Shown here: positions 58,010 to 64,000 of the stretch, piece after piece
Layout of the letters: every line of letters starts with the position of its first letter
Numbering within the stretch: the first letter of the stretch is position 1
Source of the DNA: Oscillospiraceae bacterium
Lineage (GTDB): Bacteria > Bacillota > Clostridia > Oscillospirales > Oscillospiraceae
Assembly: GCA_017501695.1 (NCBI GenBank)
Contig: JAFVWL010000005.1
Coordinates: forward strand, 62,001 to 126,000
Direction: 5' to 3'
Length of the DNA: 64,000 bases
Program-made: the position numbers and the translations under genes
The notes under the pieces: generated by a model
What the model was told of the DNA's origin: nothing
Databases searched by the model: none
Seen by the model: the letters and a program-made list of their open reading frames with translations, nothing else

Positions 58010-58133
58010 CCGGCGGCACTGCCGCCGGAGTTGTCAATCCGACCGCTGTCGTTCGCTCAGAATGACAGGGTTTTCGGAGCTGTTTGCCACTGAATACGGG
58101 ATTGCCACGGGCACTTCGTGCCCTCGCAATGAC
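58010..58133. repeat. Composite palindromic intergenic repeat, copy 3
   Basis: A third element of the GTCATT(S)YGAG type between recO and mutS2. A right-hand arm (58098-58133) reads, on the minus strand, GTCATTGCGAGGGCAC then GTGCCCGTGGCAATCC. It is nearly identical to the left arm of copy 1. A left-hand arm (58032-58067) is a diverged version, and a short GC hairpin CCGGCGGC/GCCGCCGG precedes it (58010-58028). Confidence 0.7.
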
Positions 58134-58152
58134 GCGCTTGTGCGAATGTATG

Positions 58153-58177
58153 GGACCGTCCTCCCGGACGGTCCTTT
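58153..58177. terminator. Hairpin downstream of recO
   Basis: GGACCGTCC (58153-58161) and GGACGGTCC (58166-58174) pair perfectly around TCCC. T content is limited, so it is a tentative terminator of recO. Confidence 0.5.
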
Positions 58178-58191
58178 CCGACGGCAGATGA

Positions 58192-58935
58192 TTAAATCAG
58201 CAGGGATTTATAAAAATCCAATGTAGAGAATCCCCGTTCCAATTGGGTGGTCAGGTAGGTTTCCGTCACCTGGGCCAATTGGGCCAGGGTCTGGGTCCCG
58301 GCCTGGAACCCGAACAGCCGCTTGGGGTCGCATTGGGTCACATAGCGCATGGCATCCAGAACACCGGCGGTCACAGGCAGCCGCAGTCCACCGGATTCCG
58401 GGCTCCGGTGGTCGTGGCATTCCAGTTGTCCCGCGGATACATCGAACCGGTCCGGCACCGGATTGCCGCAGCCCATACAGCCGGAAAGGTCCGGCTCATA
58501 GCCCGAAAGGCAGGCGGCCCGAAGCTCAAATACCCCCTTCACCTTGTCCTCCGGCTCGTTCAGCCTGGACAGGGCGAAGAGACAATTGAGCACCAGGCTC
58601 AGCAGCTCAGGACTGGGCATATCCTCCTGGGACAGGACCTCGGCAACCTGGGCAAAATAGGTGCCCAGGGACAGCTTCACCAGGTCCCGCCGGAGATTCT
58701 GAAACAGCTCCACAGATTGGGCCTCGTTGACCGTATAATACCCCCGGGTTTCAAACAAGGTAAACTCCCCATAGGCCAGGAGCTGGCAGGGAGCGGTAAG
58801 CGGGCTGTTTTTCCGGCGCAGGCCCCGGGCCTTCACCGTCAGCTTGCCGTGTCTGGGGGTCAGCAGGGAAAGCAGGGCATCCCGGTCATTGTAATCTGTG
58901 ACCCGGAGCACCAGGCCCTGGGTCGTCAGGTACAT
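58192..58935 (-). CDS. recO: DNA repair protein RecO
   Basis: RecO helps load RecA onto SSB-coated DNA in the RecFOR pathway. The 247-residue protein has an N-terminal OB fold (TTQGLVLRVTDYNDRDALLSLLTPRHGKLTVKARGLRR), then a helical domain and a zinc-binding cluster (CLSGYEPDLSGCMGCG). The order era-yqzL-recO on this strand is conserved in Firmicutes. The 5' end of recO overlaps the small yqzL gene by 50 bases. Confidence 0.95.
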   Translation of the reverse strand: MYLTTQGLVLRVTDYNDRDALLSLLTPRHGKLTVKARGLRRKNSPLTAPCQLLAYGEFTLFETRGYYTVNEAQSVELFQNLRRDLVKLSLGTYFAQVAEVLSQEDMPSPELLSLVLNCLFALSRLNEPEDKVKGVFELRAACLSGYEPDLSGCMGCGNPVPDRFDVSAGQLECHDHRSPESGGLRLPVTAGVLDAMRYVTQCDPKRLFGFQAGTQTLAQLAQVTETYLTTQLERGFSTLDFYKSLLI

Positions 58936-59029
58936 GGGAATTCTCCATTCTGTTGGTATGTGCGTAGAGCAGATAGTATTCCGGCAGTCCCGTTTCCAGG
59001 AACAGCTTCCAGGCCTCCGATGCGTTCAT
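58886..59029 (-). CDS. yqzL: YqzL-like small protein
   Basis: A 47-residue small protein between era and recO. Its first 25 residues (ASEAWKLFLETGLPEYYLLY) match the pattern of B. subtilis YqzL, which has the same length and the same position. The rest of the sequence, overlapping recO by 50 bases in another frame, is not conserved. The ATG has AGGGGAG upstream. The gene is too short for routine ORF calling. Function is unknown. Confidence 0.75.
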   Translation of the reverse strand: MNASEAWKLFLETGLPEYYLLYAHTNRMENSHVPDDPGPGAPGHRLQ

Positions 59030-59099
59030 GGCACTCCCCTCCCTCGCGGTTAGGTTGTGCCGATGAACCGGAGGCTAGTACAGGGAAATGTCACCGCAC

Positions 59100-59996
59100 T
59101 TATTTATCCTCGTGGTAACCAAAATTGCGGACCAGGAAATCGCTGTCCCGCCAGTTTTCCTTGACCTTGATCCAGGTGGTCAGGTAGATCTTGGTGCCCA
59201 TAAACTTCTCGCAGTCCGCCCGGGCCATGGTGGAGATCTTCTTCAGCATGGAACCGCCCTTGCCGATGATGATGCCCTTGTGGCTGGCCTTCTCGCAGTA
59301 GATGGTAGCGTCCAGGTCGATGATGCCGTTGTCACGCTCGGTAAAGCGGGTGATCTCCACGGCGGTGCCGTGGGGAATTTCCTTATCCAGACACCACAGG
59401 AGCTTCTCCCGGATGATCTCAGCCATAACCTGCCGTTCCGGCTGGTCCGTGGTCTCCCCTGCCGGGAACAGGAAGGGAGACTCCACCGCGTACTTCTCGC
59501 AGAAGCCCAGAAGCTCCTCCACGCCGTCGCCGGTCTTGGCGGAGATGGGAATGATGGCCTCAAAGATTCCGGCCTCGGAATATACTGCAATGACCTCCAG
59601 GAGCTTTTCCTTCTCCATGGTGTCGATTTTGTTGATGGCCAGCACCGCGGGACATCCCGTGGACTTGATCATGTCAATAAGCCCCTGCTCCTGATGACCG
59701 ATGGAGGGAATGGGCTCCACCACCAGAATGGTCAGATCCACATCGGCAATGGACTCCCGGGCGATATTGACCATATAATCGCCCAGCTTGGTCCGGGACT
59801 TGTGGTAGCCGGGGGTATCCACAAAGACGAACTGGGTATTGTCCCGGGTGACGATGCCGCAGATCCGGTTCCGGGTAGTCTGGGGCTTATTGGAAACGAT
59901 TGCGATCTTCTCGCCGACCAAATAATTGGTCAGGGTGGACTTACCCACATTGGGCCGTCCGGCGATGGTGATCATAGCGGATTTTGTATTTCTCAT
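59100..59996 (-). CDS. era: GTPase Era
   Basis: Era is an essential GTPase that binds the 3' end of 16S rRNA and couples ribosome assembly to cell-cycle progression. The 298-residue protein has G1 GRPNVGKST, G2 TRNRICGI, G3 DTPGYHKSRTKLGDYM, G4 NKID and a C-terminal KH domain with GKGGSMLKKI. It is followed downstream on the minus strand by yqzL and recO, and preceded by the DUF4236 gene 4 bases away. Confidence 0.97.
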   Translation of the reverse strand: MRNTKSAMITIAGRPNVGKSTLTNYLVGEKIAIVSNKPQTTRNRICGIVTRDNTQFVFVDTPGYHKSRTKLGDYMVNIARESIADVDLTILVVEPIPSIGHQEQGLIDMIKSTGCPAVLAINKIDTMEKEKLLEVIAVYSEAGIFEAIIPISAKTGDGVEELLGFCEKYAVESPFLFPAGETTDQPERQVMAEIIREKLLWCLDKEIPHGTAVEITRFTERDNGIIDLDATIYCEKASHKGIIIGKGGSMLKKISTMARADCEKFMGTKIYLTTWIKVKENWRDSDFLVRNFGYHEDK

Positions 59997-60000
59997 ATTC

Positions 60001-60288
60001 TTAACCTTTTTTGTTGATTTTCTTGGTGGATTTGCTTTCCTTCTTTTCGCCGTCGTCGCCGTCGAAGAGGTCCTTCACATCCTCGATGGTCTCCTCAATG
60101 CTCTCCTTGTCCAGGTCCTGAACATAGCTCAGGCCCGTACCGGGCAGGCTGGCGGTGGCGGTCATTTTGCCCTTGGCACTCCGGCTGACCCGGAAGCCCT
60201 TGACACCCAAACTGAAACCGATGCCGGATTTGCTGATGTTGATCCGCAGGGGTCCGATGTTAAAGCTCTTTCTGAAACGCAGTCCCAT
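60001..60288 (-). CDS. DUF4236 protein
   Basis: A 95-residue protein of the DUF4236 type, recognised by GLRFRKSFNIGPLRINISKSGIGFSLGVKGFRVSRSAKG near the start and a basic, lysine-rich C-terminus. The N-terminal half looks like short beta strands. No function is known for the family. It sits 4 bases upstream of era and close downstream of ybeY, replacing genes often found there (dgkA, cdd), which are absent. Confidence 0.85.
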   Translation of the reverse strand: MGLRFRKSFNIGPLRINISKSGIGFSLGVKGFRVSRSAKGKMTATASLPGTGLSYVQDLDKESIEETIEDVKDLFDGDDGEKKESKSTKKINKKG

Positions 60289-60315
60289 AAGTACGATCCT
60301 CTCTTGTATTCAGAT

Positions 60316-60816
60316 TTACCGGGTCATGCCCCGGATGGTGGCGGCGATGGCTTCCTCCCGGGCCCGCATCTGCTTTTTCTGGGGACCCTCGTCCAGGTGG
60401 TCGTAGCCCAGCAGATGGAGCATGGAATGGATGGTCAGATAACCGATCTCCCGGCGGGTGGGATGACCGAATTCCCTGGCCTGGGCAACTGCCCGCTCCA
60501 GACTGATGCACATATCGCCCAGGGGACACAGGTCTGTCTCCGGGTCCAGATACTCGGTCCAGTCGGCAGGCGGGTTCCCTGCTTCCAGTTGGAACATGGG
60601 GAAGCTCAGCACATCCGTCGGCTTGTCGATGTTTCGGCTGGCCTTATTGATGGCGTGGATTCCCCGGTCATTGGTCACCAGCACATTGATCTCGCAGTCG
60701 GCGGTAACCCCCTCCGCCGCCAGGGTGGCGTCAACGCACCGGCGGATAATGGAGCTGACAATGCTTTCCTTCAGGGTAAACATATCAAAGGTAATGTTGA
60801 TCTTATGATTAGCCAT
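60316..60816 (-). CDS. ybeY: rRNA maturation RNase YbeY
   Basis: YbeY is a zinc endoribonuclease involved in 16S rRNA 3' maturation and ribosome quality control. The product of 166 residues has the full metal motif HxxxHxxGxDH (IHSMLHLLGYDHLDEG) and NRGIHAINKASRNIDKPTDVLSFPMF. I start at the ATG at 60816, which lies 9 bases from GAGGA and overlaps the phoH end; a start 6 bases earlier is possible. The order phoH-ybeY-era is conserved. Confidence 0.95.
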   Translation of the reverse strand: MANHKINITFDMFTLKESIVSSIIRRCVDATLAAEGVTADCEINVLVTNDRGIHAINKASRNIDKPTDVLSFPMFQLEAGNPPADWTEYLDPETDLCPLGDMCISLERAVAQAREFGHPTRREIGYLTIHSMLHLLGYDHLDEGPQKKQMRAREEAIAATIRGMTR

Positions 60817-61834
60817 GTTCATTCTTCCTCTTGTATCGGCCCTGGAAAGTCCGGACCGGCTTTTCGTTTTCCTGCTTCTTATCTGCCCGCTCGTAGGCAT
60901 TGATGATCTCCTGGACCAGGGCGTGGCGGACCACGTCGGCGGAGGTAAGGCGGCAGATGGCGATGTCCTTGACCCCCTCCAGCACCCGCAGAGCATCCTT
61001 CAGGCCCGACACCTTATCTCCGGGCAGGTCGATCTGAGTCACGTCACCGGTGATAACGATTTTGGAACCGAAGCCCAGGCGGGTCAGGAACATTTTCATC
61101 TGCTCCCGGGTGGTGTTCTGGGCCTCGTCCAGGATGATAAAGCTGTCATCCAGGGTCCGGCCGCGCATATAGGCCAGCGGTGCCACTTCAATGGAACCCC
61201 GCTCCTGGTACTTCTGGAAGGTCTCCGGACCCAGCATATCATACAGCGCATCGTACAGGGGCCGCAGATACGGATCCACCTTGTTCTGCAGGTCTCCGGG
61301 AAGGAAACCCAGACGCTCCCCCGCTTCCACCGCGGGCCGGGTCAAAACGATGCGGTTCACCGTCCGCTCCCGGAAGGCAGCCACCGCCGCGGCCACCGCC
61401 AGGTATGTCTTGCCCGTACCGGCAGGGCCCACGCCGATGGTGACCGTATTCTTGCCGATGGCCTTCATGTAGTTCTGCTGGCCCACAGTCTTGGCCTTGA
61501 TGGGTTTGCCCTTGGCGGTGATGCACACCACATCCTTGGCCATCTGAGAAACCTGATGATCGTTGCCCTCCCGGACCAGGGTGATGAGATACCGGACCCG
61601 CTGTTCATCGATGGTCTCACCCTTGGCCGCCAAGGACAGCAGACCCTCCAGAGTCCGCACGGCCTTATCCGCCGCTTCCTCGTCACCCGTAACCTTCAGC
61701 TCCGTACCGCGGTTGACGATGGACACGCAGAGCGCTTCCTCGATCCGTTTGATATTTTCGTCAAAGGATCCGAAGACGGTGATCAGATCCTCCACCCGTT
61801 CCGCGTTAACGGTTCGTTCCGTAATTCTCCCCAT
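60809..61834 (-). CDS. phoH: PhoH family ATPase
   Basis: PhoH-like (YbeZ) ATPase, a P-loop protein with a PIN/KH-type arrangement that works with YbeY and rRNA processing in Bacteria. The 341-residue product has Walker [30 protein letters not shown], and Walker [12 protein letters not shown] followed by [26 protein letters not shown]. The N-terminus contains a KH-like domain. I start at the ATG at 61834; an ATG 21 bases earlier overlaps the yqfD end but has no closer ribosome site. Confidence 0.95.
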   Translation of the reverse strand: MGRITERTVNAERVEDLITVFGSFDENIKRIEEALCVSIVNRGTELKVTGDEEAADKAVRTLEGLLSLAAKGETIDEQRVRYLITLVREGNDHQVSQMAKDVVCITAKGKPIKAKTVGQQNYMKAIGKNTVTIGVGPAGTGKTYLAVAAAVAAFRERTVNRIVLTRPAVEAGERLGFLPGDLQNKVDPYLRPLYDALYDMLGPETFQKYQERGSIEVAPLAYMRGRTLDDSFIILDEAQNTTREQMKMFLTRLGFGSKIVITGDVTQIDLPGDKVSGLKDALRVLEGVKDIAICRLTSADVVRHALVQEIINAYERADKKQENEKPVRTFQGRYKRKNEHG

Positions 61835-62990
61835 AGATTTCTGTGTTCTCCTCATATCGGATCTGCCCGATCATTTCCAGGCAGATGTATTCTGTGTAAC
61901 GCTGATACTCTCCCGGCACCGAAGCTTCCTCCAGGATCTGTCCGCCGATCATCTGTTCCAGCAGGTAGGCTTCGGAGCCTTCTTCCAGGATCCGGTCCGT
62001 TCGTCCCGGATCCACCTCCCCGGGAGCCGCTCCGTAATACAGCCGCCGCTCCACATTCAGGACCAGGGGAAGCCGGAATCCTCCCGGCAGGGTCATATAA
62101 TACTCCGTATACATTTTAACACAACTGGCATCCAAAATTCCACTGTCTTCGTAGAAATTTATGCGATTTTTTCCTAAAATCAAAGAAATTTTTGTTTCCG
62201 AACCCTGAAAATCCCCCCGCAGGACCCATTGAGCCCCGGTTACAGCCCGAAGGGACCGTCTGGTTTCCGCGAAAACCTCCCCTTCCGCCCCCTGGGCCAG
62301 GAGCACACCACCACAGTTCGTGTAGCCGGAGATCAGCACCTCCCCTGCCCGGACCGACTGTCCCGGGGCGCAGAGGGCAGTACCCCGCAGAGCAGTGACC
62401 TGACGGATCACTCCGTCCCGGCTGGCAACCAGGCTGCAGATCCCGGATTCCGGTTCTCTGGACTGGATCTGCCGCTCCTCCACGGTGATCACCGCCAGGC
62501 AGCCCTGGGTATTGATTCCGGCCCACTGCAGTTCCGGGATGGCTTCCAGCAGGGCGTTTTTTGTCCGTTCACTGCGGACCGATCCCCGATCCGCCCCAAA
62601 ATAAACGCCGCATTGGGCAGCCTGCTCCAGGATCCGTCTGGCAGGGATATTCTCGTTGCCCCGGACCTCCACAAACAGGACCCGGGTGGGCAGAAACGCC
62701 GTGAGAAACAGCAAAAAAAGTACCCCGATAATCAGCACCGGATGACGGCCCAAACGCCGCAGAATCCCGGCGTACCCACGGCGGCCCAGGATCTTCGTCC
62801 CGTCCCCACGCTTGCCGGCCAGAGCCAGGAGGCCGGGCAGATCCGCGGAGCGGACGGTGACCAGGATCCGCAGACCGTCCACCTCCTGAATATCCGCAAG
62901 CTCAGCCCCGGACCGGACGTACTCCGAAACCGCGGCGGGAATATCCGCGCTGGTCACCTCCAGCTCCGTCCACTCATTCACAGCCACCAC
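61806..62990 (-). CDS. yqfD: Sporulation protein YqfD
   Basis: YqfD is a mother-cell membrane protein required at stage IV of sporulation, of unknown mechanism. The 394-residue protein has an N-terminal soluble part, one membrane helix near 84-103 (HPVLIIGVLFLLFLTAFLPTRV), and a large extracytoplasmic region beginning VEVRGNENIPARRILEQAAQCGVYFG, with CLAVITVEE and the glycine-rich LISGYTNCGG. The order yqfC-yqfD-phoH is that of Firmicutes. It overlaps phoH by 29 bases. Confidence 0.93.
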   Translation of the reverse strand: MVAVNEWTELEVTSADIPAAVSEYVRSGAELADIQEVDGLRILVTVRSADLPGLLALAGKRGDGTKILGRRGYAGILRRLGRHPVLIIGVLFLLFLTAFLPTRVLFVEVRGNENIPARRILEQAAQCGVYFGADRGSVRSERTKNALLEAIPELQWAGINTQGCLAVITVEERQIQSREPESGICSLVASRDGVIRQVTALRGTALCAPGQSVRAGEVLISGYTNCGGVLLAQGAEGEVFAETRRSLRAVTGAQWVLRGDFQGSETKISLILGKNRINFYEDSGILDASCVKMYTEYYMTLPGGFRLPLVLNVERRLYYGAAPGEVDPGRTDRILEEGSEAYLLEQMIGGQILEEASVPGEYQRYTEYICLEMIGQIRYEENTEIYGENYGTNR

Positions 62991-63258
62991 CGCCGTTTCT
63001 CAAAAGCTCCACTCCGCCGATATGTCCGCAGACCACAAGCTGCTCCGCCGTCATCCGGGACAGGCAAAGCCCTGTGCCCCATACCCGGACCTGTCCGTAC
63101 CGGACTTTGATCCGTACCTCCTGCTTGCCGTAGGCCAGAACCCCCTGATGATGCTCCAGCAGCACCCGCCGCTCCCCAAACAGCTCCACCAGAGGCTGGG
63201 GGCCAGCCCCGGAGCCGGAGTTGTTCCGAAATTTCTTCCAAATTACATCCCGTTCCAC
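62974..63258 (-). CDS. yqfC: Sporulation protein YqfC
   Basis: A 94-residue YqfC/YabP-type sporulation protein. The family features PLVELFGERRVLLEHHQGVLAYGKQEVRIKVRYGQVRVWGTGL and RMTAEQLVVCG are clear. The start is GTG at 63258, 9 bases after a GGGGAGG site. An ATG 18 bases upstream contains that site within its codons and is rejected. It overlaps yqfD by 17 bases and is the first gene of the yqfC-yqfD-phoH-ybeY-era run. Confidence 0.88.
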   Translation of the reverse strand: MERDVIWKKFRNNSGSGAGPQPLVELFGERRVLLEHHQGVLAYGKQEVRIKVRYGQVRVWGTGLCLSRMTAEQLVVCGHIGGVELLRNGGGGCE

Positions 63259-63300
63259 CGCAAAACACCTCCCCATTCAGAAAATGTATATGCGTCCAAA

Positions 63301-63330
63301 GTGATGATTTTACCCGCCGGGGCATAGATT
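63301..63330 (+). promoter_or_regulatory. Candidate sigma-E promoter of the ylbJ-like gene
   Basis: CATAGATT (63323-63330) fits the sigma-E -10 pattern CATANNNT. An ATGATT (63304-63309) lies 13 bases upstream in the -35 region. It is 21 bases before the start codon. Confidence 0.4.
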
Positions 63331-63350
63331 TCTTCCGAGGTGGTGTGGAC

Positions 63351-64000
63351 ATGAAGTCAAAATATTCCGTCCTGGCGGCGGCAGCGGCCCTGTGCATCCT
63401 CATTTTGGACGCGAAAACAGCCCTGGCCGGGGCAGGGGCTGGGTTGGAGCTTTGTATCCGGTCGGTGATCCCAGCCCTGTTCCCCTTTTTGGTGATCTGC
63501 GGATACTTAACCGGAAATCTTCCCCGGATCCCCTTCCTTGGCTGGCTGGGCAGATTCTGCCGGATCCCCGCGGGGTCCGAAGGGCTTCTGATCACCGGGC
63601 TCCTGGGCGGGTATCCTGTGGGTGCCGCCGCCGTGACCCAGGCCTGGCGGGACAGACGGCTGACCCGGGATACCGCCCGGCGGATGCTGGGCTTTTGCAG
63701 CAACGCAGGGCCCGCCTTTCTCTTCGGAATGCTGTCCCAGGTCTTCCGGAACACGAAAGCTTTGTGGGTCCTGTGGGGAATTCATATTCTGTCCGCTGTC
63801 ATAACAGCCCGGCTGCTGCCGGGAGATACCGACAAAGCCTTCCACACCGGCCCCGGTAATCCCGTGTCACTGCCGGATTCCCTGAGCCGGGCGGTGGGGA
63901 CCATGGGCAGGATCTGCGGCTGGGTGATCCTGTTTCGGATCCTTCTGGAATTTTTGGAGCGTTGGACCGGCTGGTTTTTTCCAAAACCGGTGCTGGTGTT
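63351..64000 (+). CDS. Sporulation integral membrane protein YlbJ-like, 5' part
   Basis: The first 216 residues of a multi-helix membrane protein that runs off the window. It starts with a signal-like helix (YSVLAAAAALCILIL), then IRSVIPALFPFLVICGYL, then LLGGYPVGAAAVTQAW and FCSNAGPAFLFG. These are the nucleoside-recognition (Gate) domain motifs shared by YlbJ and spore-maturation proteins SpmA/SpmB. YlbJ affects spore cortex formation. GAGGTGG lies 7 bases before the ATG. It is divergent from yqfC. Confidence 0.85.
   Translation, partial: MKSKYSVLAAAAALCILILDAKTALAGAGAGLELCIRSVIPALFPFLVICGYLTGNLPRIPFLGWLGRFCRIPAGSEGLLITGLLGGYPVGAAAVTQAWRDRRLTRDTARRMLGFCSNAGPAFLFGMLSQVFRNTKALWVLWGIHILSAVITARLLPGDTDKAFHTGPGNPVSLPDSLSRAVGTMGRICGWVILFRILLEFLERWTGWFFPKPVLV

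Overview
The window is a GC-rich (roughly 58-60 %) chromosomal segment from a spore-forming anaerobic member of the Clostridia, most likely a gut Oscillospiraceae/Ruminococcaceae-type bacterium. The evidence is the complete spoIIIAA-AH operon, cotJ spore-coat genes, cwlD, spoIIIE, yqfC-yqfD and ylbJ-like sporulation genes, Firmicutes gene order (rplS-lepB-rbgA-rnhB, tig-clpP-clpX-lon-engB, nusB-xseA-xseB-ispA, yqfC-yqfD-phoH-ybeY-era-yqzL-recO), and oxygen-sensitive ferredoxin-type enzymes. No rRNA, tRNA, CRISPR array, insertion sequence or prophage was seen.

Layout. 1-2428: 3' end of a MATE transporter, an AIM24 protein and a PHP phosphatase. 2489-8317: rplS with its own promoter, a candidate leader and a terminator, then lepB, rbgA, rnhB, yraN, an M19 dipeptidase, a threonine-synthase-like protein that lacks the PLP core, and a metallophosphoesterase. 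8337-15195: proteostasis block tig, clpP, clpX, lon, engB. 15241-15978 (minus): TSCPD protein and YbaK deacylase. 16077-21158: tepA, a divergent uppP/bacA, spoIIIE/ftsK, ECF S component. 21209-25738: sigma-E type promoter and spoIIIAA-AH. 25873-29946: asp23-nusB-TsaD-like-xseA-xseB-ispA. 30299-33679 (minus): a zinc-ribbon/TPM/SPFH trio resembling B. subtilis ydjGHI. 33772-37750: six tightly packed metabolic genes behind a consensus sigma-A promoter. 37904-39042: a replication-initiator-like/DnaC-like pair that looks transplanted from a mobile element. 39073-40121 (minus): cotJ genes with a CotJA-CotJB fusion. 40233-42350: cwlD and radA. 42393-47954: accessory stretch with a membrane-anchored XRE regulator, a tyrosine recombinase, a flavodoxin-like protein and two tandem MerR-RDD membrane regulators. 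48120-49109: pfkA. 49387-55404 (minus): xerD, membrane proteins, coaD, rsmD, uvrC and an HPr-like protein. 55576-63258 (minus): mutS2, recO, yqzL, era, DUF4236, ybeY, phoH, yqfD, yqfC. 63351-end: start of a ylbJ-like gene.

Most of the window is conserved housekeeping and sporulation DNA. The least ordinary items are two tandem regulators that fuse a MerR DNA-binding domain to an RDD membrane domain and an extracytoplasmic domain, each preceded by a textbook MerR-type promoter (19-bp spacer with a dyad). Others are the ydjGHI-like trio without pspA, the PLP-less threonine-synthase relative, an HPr with an altered active-site loop, a TsaD paralogue in the nusB-xseA operon, the CotJA-CotJB fusion, a probable ATT start for spoIIIAF, and a family of three composite palindromic intergenic repeats. 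All names are from reading motifs and gene order; no database search was run.
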